Positions 6,318-11,438 of a stretch of DNA of 11,438 nucleotides are shown in pieces. The stretch comes from an uncultured Actinomycetes bacterium. Its GTDB lineage: Bacteria > Actinomycetota > Actinomycetes > S36-B12. The DNA lies in contig CAJIYV010000071.1 in assembly GCA_905181745.1 (NCBI GenBank), positions 1-11,438 of the forward strand, in the 5' to 3' direction. Under the pieces are notes generated by a model that saw only the letters and a program-made list of their open reading frames with translations, was not told the DNA's origin and ran no database searches. A program made the translations under genes and the position numbers. Within the stretch, counting starts at the first letter, position 1. Every line of letters starts with the position of its first letter.

Positions 6318-6762
6318 TTCCGCTGCCCGATTCCACTCGCGCTTTAAGGCCCTTTAATGCTGTGTCCACAATAACTTTTTCTGCTTTACGTTTGAGCATC
6401 CCAATCATGGGGATCTTCACGTCCACCTGCAGTCGGTAGTGAACAGTGGTGGTTCCATTGCCGCTGTCGGTCAATTCATATTCGCCGTCCATCGCGGTCA
6501 GCATTTCAGCCGTGGTCAAGGTCCAGGTAACTTTCCTGTTCCCGTCCCAGTCGTATTCCAATTCATATGTGTCTTTAATCGGACCGGATGCGAGGGAAAA
6601 GCGAGCATCGGCTGGGCGGTCATCATCTTCGTATTTACTCAGAACCGTGACTGCCGTAATTCCATCACTCCATTGCGGGTAGGCAGGCAAGTCCGCTATT
6701 ACGTCCATTATCTGTGCGGGGGTTGCACTGATGGAAATACTAGATTCGGTCTGCTCAGCCAT
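6307..6762 (-). CDS. SRPBCC (START-like / polyketide cyclase-type) protein, Rv2185c-like
   Basis: 151 residues forming a helix-grip fold with a hydrophobic pocket. Members bind lipids or other hydrophobic ligands, and some act as cyclases or hydratases. The N-terminus MAEQTESSISI, then ATPAQIMDVIADLPAYPQWSDG, is the typical strand/helix/W-x-x-G opening of the group; the C-terminal helix is rich in Lys and Leu. Mycobacterial Rv2185c (TB16.3) is, from memory, a similar protein in a similar gene order. The start is a judgement. ATG at 6762 fits the family N-terminus, but its GGAG is about 12 bases away and the strong AAGGAGGT about 16 away. An in-frame GTG at 6822 overlaps the phosphoesterase stop as GTGA and would add 20 residues. 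No enzymatic role can be assigned. Confidence 0.85.
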   Translation of the reverse strand: MAEQTESSISISATPAQIMDVIADLPAYPQWSDGITAVTVLSKYEDDDRPADARFSLASGPIKDTYELEYDWDGNRKVTWTLTTAEMLTAMDGEYELTDSGNGTTTVHYRLQVDVKIPMIGMLKRKAEKVIVDTALKGLKARVESGSGSAL

Positions 6763-6818
6763 AGGGGCACGGTACTCCACCTCCTTGGACGAGCGCACCG
6801 AGATGAAAAATCTTGCTC

Positions 6819-7598
6819 TCACACGTCAATTGTGAACGGAACCTTTCGGCTGTGAAAATGGCCGACATTGATGCACTCAGTTTCCCCGATCCGCATCCGG
6901 GAGCGCTGTGGTTGGTGCACGTGACCAAAAAAATGGTACTTCGGAGAAAATTTTTCGATATATCTGGTGATCGCCACGGAACCAATTTCGAATCTTCGCG
7001 CCACCGTGTCGTAGTTGAGTAACGGATTAAGTGGTGGAATATGCGTGAAAAGAATGTCCACCGGACCCAAGCCAAAAAGTTTCTCGCCATAGATTTCTGG
7101 CTCTAATTCATAGGGGGTTCGCATGGGGCTTGTTAACCCGCCGCCTAAAAAACCCCACTTTTGGCCATTCATCTGGATTACTTCACCATCGAGTACTCGA
7201 TGCTGCGGACGAAGGTAGGTGGGCCATAGCGCCGGGACGTCCACATTGCCGTACGTCAACAACGCAGGCGTCGGAATCGCCGCAAACATCACTTCATATT
7301 GCTCACAAACTTTCTCCTGCAGAACTTGCGCCCGTTCCTGTTGGTCGGTTACCCCAATCCCACGCCAGGCATTCGCACTGAACTCTCGAGCTTCATCAAA
7401 ACGATTGGCTGTGCGCAGCGAGATATATGTCTTCGCGTAGTCCACACCGAACAATTGTGCATAAATGCCTTGCTCCGGTTCGTCATAATCCAAGAAAAGG
7501 ATCAGATCCCCCAAACAAATGAATACATCGCAATCCTGCGCGGCACTTTTTATTGCGTGGCTCGCACCATGGACGTCGCTGACAATGTTTAACCGCAC
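6819..7598 (-). CDS. calcineurin-like metallophosphoesterase
   Basis: 259 residues with all five metallophosphoesterase blocks: SDVHG (Asp8, His10), GD (Asp31), GNVD (Asn118), THIPP (His186) and GHVH (His226, His228). These bind two metal ions and hydrolyse phosphate mono- or diesters. The substrate cannot be told from sequence; related proteins act on cyclic nucleotides, phospholipid head groups or small phosphodiesters. No signal peptide or membrane segment is present, so it is cytoplasmic. The start is GTG at 7598, preceded by AGGGGG five bases away. It begins 13 bases after the first SRPBCC gene and its stop lies in front of the second, so two lipid-binding-fold genes bracket it. That hints at a lipid-linked phosphate substrate, but this is inference. 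Confidence 0.9.
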   Translation of the reverse strand: MRLNIVSDVHGASHAIKSAAQDCDVFICLGDLILFLDYDEPEQGIYAQLFGVDYAKTYISLRTANRFDEAREFSANAWRGIGVTDQQERAQVLQEKVCEQYEVMFAAIPTPALLTYGNVDVPALWPTYLRPQHRVLDGEVIQMNGQKWGFLGGGLTSPMRTPYELEPEIYGEKLFGLGPVDILFTHIPPLNPLLNYDTVARRFEIGSVAITRYIEKFSPKYHFFGHVHQPQRSRMRIGETECINVGHFHSRKVPFTIDV

Positions 7599-7611
7599 GC
7601 ACGCCCCCTAT

Positions 7612-8040
7612 TCACAGTGAGTTCTCAAGTGAGTCCTTGAGTCCCCAGATCGTCCGTTTCCACGCGAGTACGTGCCGCTCGCGCAGCTTGTGTATTTGGC
7701 GCTGCTCGCGAACAGAATTCGTGACCGCGCGAGGCACAATTTCGCTGCCGGCTCTCGTGGGGGCAGCTCGCAGGTAGTAGTGCACAATCGTGGCGGCTGG
7801 CCCAGAAATTTCCGACGCGCAAGGTTCCAACCAAATCTCGCTGGACCCCACCAAGGAGCCGCTCACAGTCCAACGCAAACCCATATTTCCGCGGTCCCCG
7901 TATACTTTCAGCGTCAGATCAGGCCACCACCGACGCCACGTGGAGGAGTCTCCCACCACCGCGATCACCGCGGTGACTGGTGCATAGATCACGGTGTCGT
8001 CGGCAATATCTATAAGGCAGTGATCAAAATCCTGATTCAT
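7612..8040 (-). CDS. SRPBCC family protein (actinobacterial polyketide cyclase-like)
   Basis: 142 residues, first gene of the minus-strand run. Features familiar from an uncharacterised actinobacterial SRPBCC group are the STWRRWWPDL segment (about 33-42), KVYGDRG, GLRWTVSGSLVGSSEIWLEP, the VHYYLRA strand and a final helix with WKRTIWGLKDSLE. A hydrophobic ligand pocket is expected; I see no known catalytic set. It differs clearly from the SRPBCC protein two genes downstream, so it is not a recent duplicate. ATG at 8040 is the first start after an in-frame TGA and has no Shine-Dalgarno; a GGGC-CTC-GCCC inverted repeat abuts it. A later start is possible but less consistent with the fold. Confidence 0.82.
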   Translation of the reverse strand: MNQDFDHCLIDIADDTVIYAPVTAVIAVVGDSSTWRRWWPDLTLKVYGDRGNMGLRWTVSGSLVGSSEIWLEPCASEISGPAATIVHYYLRAAPTRAGSEIVPRAVTNSVREQRQIHKLRERHVLAWKRTIWGLKDSLENSL

Positions 8041-8051
8041 GGGCGAGGCCC
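8041..8051 (-). promoter_or_regulatory. perfect inverted repeat abutting the SRPBCC start codon
   Basis: GGGCCTCGCCC on the minus strand can form a four-pair GC stem with a three-base loop directly before the ATG at 8040, where a ribosome-binding site would normally be. It could limit initiation, or the mapped start may be wrong. Confidence 0.35.
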
Positions 8052-8087
8052 ATCAACGCCAACCCGCTGCTTGCCACTCACCCCCTC

Positions 8088-8093
8088 AGGATA
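8088..8093 (-). promoter_or_regulatory. candidate -10 element for the six-gene minus-strand run
   Basis: The minus strand reads TATCCT here, fitting TANNNT, and would give a leader of about 40 bases before 8040. No convincing -35 is visible. The 169-base gap 8041-8209 must hold promoters for both this run and fadD. Confidence 0.25.
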
Positions 8094-8209
8094 GCCCAAA
8101 ATTGAATTTCCACATTCGTAGCGCCGTCGAAGGATTTGGCGTAGTTTAGTGACCGGATTCACAGATCCGAAGAAATTTTTGCCCCTGGCCTGAGGAAAGG
8201 AAAATCCGC

Positions 8210-10006
8210 ATGTTGACCGAATTTACCGTTGAGGCGATGGTTCCCGCACCGACAACCGGAAACCTCACCGATCATGTACTGGAAAATGCGCGCAGCAACC
8301 CGGCCCAAGTAGTGTTTTCAGTGCAACGTGGCGACGCTTGGGTGGGAATCACGACGGCTGAATTCCTCGAACAGGTTCAAGGCGTGGCCAAGGGCATGAT
8401 TGCTCAAGGAGTGCAGGCGGGTGAACGTGTGGGCGTTATGTCCCGAACCCGCTTCGAGTGGACTTTGGTCGACTACGCCATTTGGTATGCCGGTTGCATT
8501 GGCGTCCCGATCTATGAAACTTCATCAGCCGAGCAGGTCCAATGGATCCTCAACGACTCCGGCGCAGTCGCCCTTTTCTGCGAACGCCAGGAAAATAAGA
8601 TTGTCTTTGACGAGGTGGCGGCGGATACACCCGACGTTACTCGGGTCTGGGTCTTTGACGATAAGTGCATTGAGACACTCATTACCGAGGGTGCGCACGT
8701 AAGCGATGAGGAGCTTGAGTCTCGCCGAGCAACCCTTAACCCGGACTCGATCGCGACGATTATTTACACCTCGGGCACCACCGGCCGCCCCAAAGGTTGC
8801 ATGTTGACTCATAAGAATTTCATGTTTGAAGTGGATAATGTTGTTGAAGGTCTCATGGACGTTTTCCGTGCGGAAAACTCTTCCACATTGCTTTTCTTGC
8901 CGATCGCACACGTTTTTGGCCGCGCAATTCAACTCGGATGCGTTCGCTCCCAGGTCCGCTTGGGGTACGCCCCGGATGTGAAAGATCTCCTCCCCCTGCT
9001 GGGATCTTTCCAGCCCACATTTGTTCTTTCAGTTCCACGCGTGTTTGAAAAAATATTTAATTCCTCCCAGCAAAAAGCGATTGCTGGCGGCAAAGGCAAT
9101 ATTTTTGATAGCGCATCCAAGGTCGCGATTCAATACAGCGAGGCACTTGATGACGGCGGGGCCGGCTTGGGGCTCAAAGTCAAGCATGCCCTGTTCGACC
9201 GCCTTGTTTACGGAAAGATTCGTGCAGCCATGGGTGGCAAAATTGAATGGGCGGTTTCCGGTGGAGCACCCCTTGGTGCACGCCTCGGGCACTTCTTTCG
9301 CGGCATCGGAGTCACAATTCTGGAGGGCTACGGGTTGACCGAGTCATCTGCGGCAAGCACCCTGAATCGACCTGAGGCGATCAGTATTGGCACGGTGGGG
9401 CAGCCCTTCCCCGGTTCCAGTGTGCGAATCGCGGCCGACGGTGAAGTGATGCTCAAAGGAGACCACATCTTTTCCGGGTACTGGAATAACCCCACCGCAA
9501 CTGCCGAAGCAATCGAGCCTGACGGTTGGTTCCATTCCGGAGATATCGGTGAGATCGACGACCGAGGTTTTGTCCGCATTACCGGGCGCAAGAAGGAACT
9601 AATCGTCACGGCCGCGGGTAAGAATGTCGCACCTGCCGTACTTGAAGACCGGCTACGCGCCCACTTCCTCGTGGGTCAGTGCATGGTGGTGGGTGACGCC
9701 CAGCCATTCATTGGCGCCCTGATCACCCTTGACCCTGAAGCTTTGCCCGTGTGGTTGGCGCAGCAAGGTTTGAGTGAGTCGACACCACTGTCCGAGCTCG
9801 TTCATAATGAAATAATTCAGAGCGAAATCCAAGGGGCGGTCGATAGCGCGAACAAGGCGGTTTCTGCCGCCGAGTCGATCAAAAAGTTCACAATCTTGGA
9901 AACCGACTGGACTGAAGAGGGTGGTCAGATGACTCCCTCACTCAAACTCAAGCGCAATGTTGTCTTCAAAGAGCATGAGGCAGATATTGCCGCTATCTAT
10001 TCATAG
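8210..10006 (+). CDS. fadD: long-chain fatty acid-CoA ligase (AMP-forming)
   Basis: Activates fatty acids: ATP and fatty acid give acyl-AMP, which CoA converts to acyl-CoA with release of AMP. The 598 residues match FadD15-like and eukaryotic-type long-chain acyl-CoA synthetases. Visible motifs are the AMP-binding P-loop YTSGTTGRPKG (186-196), PIAHVFGR, GYGLTESS (373-380), the GWFHSGDIGEID segment, the hinge TGRKKEL (458-464) and the C-terminal TPSLKLKRNVV, which carries the adenylation lysine region. No signal peptide is seen; the enzyme is cytoplasmic or loosely membrane-bound. ATG at 8210 is preceded by AGGAAAGG nine bases away. It is transcribed alone, divergent from the SRPBCC gene and convergent with the NlpC/P60 gene, 34 bases apart. 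A fadD gene holds the same place in the mycobacterial locus (Rv2187). Acyl chain preference cannot be read. Confidence 0.93.
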   Translation: MLTEFTVEAMVPAPTTGNLTDHVLENARSNPAQVVFSVQRGDAWVGITTAEFLEQVQGVAKGMIAQGVQAGERVGVMSRTRFEWTLVDYAIWYAGCIGVPIYETSSAEQVQWILNDSGAVALFCERQENKIVFDEVAADTPDVTRVWVFDDKCIETLITEGAHVSDEELESRRATLNPDSIATIIYTSGTTGRPKGCMLTHKNFMFEVDNVVEGLMDVFRAENSSTLLFLPIAHVFGRAIQLGCVRSQVRLGYAPDVKDLLPLLGSFQPTFVLSVPRVFEKIFNSSQQKAIAGGKGNIFDSASKVAIQYSEALDDGGAGLGLKVKHALFDRLVYGKIRAAMGGKIEWAVSGGAPLGARLGHFFRGIGVTILEGYGLTESSAASTLNRPEAISIGTVGQPFPGSSVRIAADGEVMLKGDHIFSGYWNNPTATAEAIEPDGWFHSGDIGEIDDRGFVRITGRKKELIVTAAGKNVAPAVLEDRLRAHFLVGQCMVVGDAQPFIGALITLDPEALPVWLAQQGLSESTPLSELVHNEIIQSEIQGAVDSANKAVSAAESIKKFTILETDWTEEGGQMTPSLKLKRNVVFKEHEADIAAIYS

Positions 10007-10040
10007 GTCAGGCGACTCTGGATTGATAGGTGTAGCGGGA

Positions 10041-11102
10041 TTAGCCGACCACTCGGCCGATGCCGCTAAACCTGGAGTTGTACCAAGGACCCATGACGCT
10101 CGTAATGAGTACGCCGCTACTTGGGTTTGCCGCGTGCACCATTTTCCCGTTACCAATGTACAGACCCACGTGGTGTGCTCCTTTACCAAAGTAGAACACC
10201 AGGTCTCCTGGTTGAGCTTGGCTCAACGGAACCCTGCGGGTGGTGGAGTATTGGGAGCGGCTGTAGTGCGGAAGCGAGACCCCCGATTGACGCCAGGCCT
10301 GCATGGTGAGTCCAGAGCAGTCAAATGCGCTGGGACCACTTGCCGCGGCGACATAGCGTTTTCCGACCTGTGCAAGTGCGTACTGCATAACGCGGGCAAC
10401 CCGCCCGCTGCCGGTAAAGCCTCCACCGGAGGAGCCTGCACCAGAACTCAATTCGGCTTTAGCAGCCCGCGCGGCCTCTAGCGCGGCGGCCCGCTCACTC
10501 GCGGCCATGGCCGCAATCCGACGACGTTCCTTAACTTCTAGATTGGCCAGTACGGCTTTTGCTTCGCGGTAGCGGTCATTAGCATCGGACTTTGCGTCAC
10601 CCATCTGCGAGCGGACTTTCTTGGCCGCGCCTTCTTTGTCCTGCATGGCCGCCTCGGTTTGCGCTAAGCGCAGCCGGGTGGTCTGGCTGCCCCGGATCGC
10701 AGACGCTTGCCCTTTTTGAACCTGGTCGAGGGCAGCTGCTTGGGAAAGAAATTGATTGGGGTTCTCCGCAAGAAGAACCTGAAGGGATGTGTCGATCCCA
10801 CCGGATGTATAGGTGGCTCGAGCTAGGTCGTCGACCGAACGCATGATCTTGTTGAGTTCCTTGCGTTCGCGCTTAGCTTTAGCTTTGAGGGTGTCCAGTT
10901 CCTTTTGGATCCCACCGAGTTTGTTGCGTGCATTGTTGTAGCGCTCATTGGCCGCTTCGGCTTTACCTTGTAAATCCATGACTTTCATGCGGACTTCTTG
11001 CAGGTTCGGTGCGGCTTGGGCCGGCGCCGCCACAAATCCCGGGATCAGTAAGGCTGCGATCGCTACAGCGATTCCGCTGACGCGAAATGCTTTCTGCTTC
11101 AC
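10041..11102 (-). CDS. secreted NlpC/P60 peptidoglycan endopeptidase with coiled-coil N-terminus
   Basis: Cleaves stem peptides of peptidoglycan outside the cell, typically between D-Glu and the diamino acid, for growth and daughter-cell separation (RipA/RipC-like group). Of 353 residues, 1-30 are a signal peptide (Lys/Arg, hydrophobic stretch, AQA-A cleavage). Residues 37-212 are an Ala/Lys/Glu/Arg-rich coiled coil, then a Gly/Ser linker. Residues 231-353 are the NlpC/P60 domain with Cys262 in FDCSGL, His311 in AHHVG and His323 in MVHA. GTG at 11102 is chosen because AGGAG lies five bases upstream and the signal peptide starts there; an upstream ATG at 11231 would add 43 residues before the signal peptide. 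The coiled coil resembles that through which RipA-type enzymes are autoinhibited or recruited. The 137-base leader holds a direct repeat that may be a regulator site. Confidence 0.93.
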   Translation of the reverse strand: MKQKAFRVSGIAVAIAALLIPGFVAAPAQAAPNLQEVRMKVMDLQGKAEAANERYNNARNKLGGIQKELDTLKAKAKRERKELNKIMRSVDDLARATYTSGGIDTSLQVLLAENPNQFLSQAAALDQVQKGQASAIRGSQTTRLRLAQTEAAMQDKEGAAKKVRSQMGDAKSDANDRYREAKAVLANLEVKERRRIAAMAASERAAALEAARAAKAELSSGAGSSGGGFTGSGRVARVMQYALAQVGKRYVAAASGPSAFDCSGLTMQAWRQSGVSLPHYSRSQYSTTRRVPLSQAQPGDLVFYFGKGAHHVGLYIGNGKMVHAANPSSGVLITSVMGPWYNSRFSGIGRVVG

Positions 11103-11121
11103 AAGTTCTCCTGTCGCGATC

Positions 11122-11153
11122 CGTCCGTGGTCCCACTTATTGGCTTTCGGACG
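11122..11153 (-). promoter_or_regulatory. inverted repeat in the NlpC/P60 leader
   Basis: CGTCCG (11122-11127) and CGGACG (11148-11153) can pair as a six-base stem around a 20-base loop, ending about 20 bases before the GTG start at 11102 and upstream of its AGGAG. It could be a small leader hairpin. The pattern does not match the c-di-AMP (ydaO) riboswitch that precedes some actinobacterial cell-wall hydrolase genes. Confidence 0.3.
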
Positions 11154-11181
11154 CCCCAAGGTCTCGATTCGTTCCAATAAT

Positions 11182-11198
11182 GTAACAGATTGGTGACA
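11182..11198. promoter_or_regulatory. candidate response-regulator box (GTAACA and GTGACA, 11-bp phased)
   Basis: GTAACA (11182-11187) and GTGACA (11193-11198) form a direct repeat whose copies start 11 bases apart, one helical turn. This is the layout of OmpR-family response-regulator sites. MtrA of Corynebacterium and Mycobacterium, from memory, recognises GTAAC-like direct repeats and controls NlpC/P60 and other wall hydrolase genes. The site is 80-96 bases upstream of the NlpC/P60 start. The repeat is seen; the regulator is inferred. Confidence 0.4.
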
Positions 11199-11226
11199 AT
11201 CGGGCCTCCGATGGCACCAAAATTGA

Positions 11227-11264
11227 CTCACCCAAAGGGTTAACCCACTTTCGTGGTGGGTGAG
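11227..11264 (-). repeat. inverted repeat at the 3' end of the small CxxC gene
   Basis: CTCACCC (11227-11233) pairs with GGGTGAG (11258-11264). Inside, the minus strand holds CCAC-GAAA-GTGG, a GNRA-type tetraloop hairpin, and an alternative ACCCAC/GTGGGT stem. The structure spans the TAA stop at 11240 and is followed by a short T-rich stretch (TCAATTTT). It may be a weak terminator or processing site between the CxxC gene and the NlpC/P60 gene; the T run is too short to be sure. Confidence 0.35.
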
Positions 11265-11437
11265 ACCAGACGCAGGGGCGGGACCAGGCCCGATTGGGCC
11301 AATACCCCCAGGGCGGCCACGTGCTCATCCGCCACTTCCGGGGACCGCAAGAATTCTGGTTCACCCAGAAGCACCGTGACCACGCAATCACCACAAGCTG
11401 GACCCGCTACCACACATGTACCGCAATCAATAACCAT
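11240..11437 (-). CDS. small conserved actinobacterial protein with two CxxC pairs
   Basis: 65 residues, complete within the window: ATG at 11437, stop at 11240. Cys5, Cys8, Cys15 and Cys18 form CGTC and CGDC six residues apart, a spacing able to hold one zinc or iron ion as a knuckle. The rest (ADEHVAALGVLAQSGLVPPLRLV) looks like one helix and a strand. I recall similar short proteins beginning MVID-C-x-x-C in other actinobacteria next to NlpC/P60 genes, with no assigned function. There is no signal peptide, so it is cytoplasmic. It reads toward the NlpC/P60 gene with a 137-base gap, so it may or may not share its transcript. The upstream end abuts the window edge, so its ribosome-binding site cannot be seen. 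Confidence 0.8.
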   Translation of the reverse strand: MVIDCGTCVVAGPACGDCVVTVLLGEPEFLRSPEVADEHVAALGVLAQSGLVPPLRLVSPTTKVG

Positions 11438-11438
11438 G

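Noticed and set aside
6307..8040. SRPBCC proteins as a toxin-antitoxin or polyketide synthesis cluster
   Set aside because: The neighbours are housekeeping genes and no polyketide synthase, toxin or regulator is present; the fold alone does not imply polyketide chemistry.
10007..10040. Bidirectional terminator between fadD and the NlpC/P60 gene
   Set aside because: No stem with flanking T runs can be drawn in the 34 bases.
10041..11231. Longer NlpC/P60 reading frame starting at 11231
   Set aside because: The extra 43 residues lie before a clear signal peptide, and GTG at 11102 has a well-placed AGGAG. The extension covers the leader and the phased repeat.
11103..11239. c-di-AMP (ydaO) riboswitch before the NlpC/P60 gene
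   Set aside because: Such riboswitches precede some actinobacterial wall hydrolase genes, but the conserved core sequences are absent and the 137-base gap is short for one.

Overview
This window is chromosomal DNA from a member of the Actinomycetota with moderate GC content. The pointers are a PfkA of the actinobacterial PPi type, an NlpC/P60 endopeptidase with an N-terminal coiled coil, two actinobacterial SRPBCC proteins flanking a phosphoesterase, frequent GTG starts, and a gene order resembling (from memory) the plsC / ArsA-like / SRPBCC / fadD / NlpC locus of Mycobacterium (around Rv2182c-Rv2190c) and the pfkA-glkA region of Streptomyces. I cannot place it below phylum level. I see no mobile element, CRISPR array, tRNA or rRNA.

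Layout. 1-515 (-): 5' half of a 6-phosphofructokinase, cut by the window edge, carrying the residues expected of a pyrophosphate-dependent enzyme. 516-618: divergent control region with a perfect match to the CG-centred LacI-family/cre operator consensus. 619-2139 (+): glycerol kinase, probably leaderless. 2159-2872 (-): PlsC-type acyltransferase. 3018-4213 (+): a two-gene unit of a carboxylesterase/monoacylglycerol-lipase-like hydrolase and a small membrane protein, joined by an ATGA overlap. 4210-8040 (-): a compact six-gene run, in transcription order SRPBCC protein, metallophosphoesterase, second SRPBCC protein, ArsA-like protein without its ATP-binding loop, a 97-residue protein with a short repeat, and ROK glucokinase. 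8210-10006 (+): long-chain acyl-CoA synthetase. 10041-11102 (-): secreted NlpC/P60 endopeptidase. 11240-11437 (-): small protein with two CxxC pairs.

Function. The window joins sugar and glycerol entry into central metabolism (glucokinase, PPi-phosphofructokinase, glycerol kinase) to acyl-lipid turnover (acyltransferase, esterase, fatty-acid activation, two lipid-binding-fold proteins) and to cell-wall remodelling. Glycerol kinase makes glycerol-3-phosphate, PlsC-type enzymes acylate its derivatives, and FadD supplies acyl-CoA. This is mostly a conserved housekeeping neighbourhood. The points most worth following are the ArsA-like protein lacking a Walker A motif, the shared operator between pfkA and glpK, the PPi signature in PfkA, and an 11-bp-phased direct repeat upstream of the NlpC/P60 gene. 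I found no convincing new defence or mobile system.
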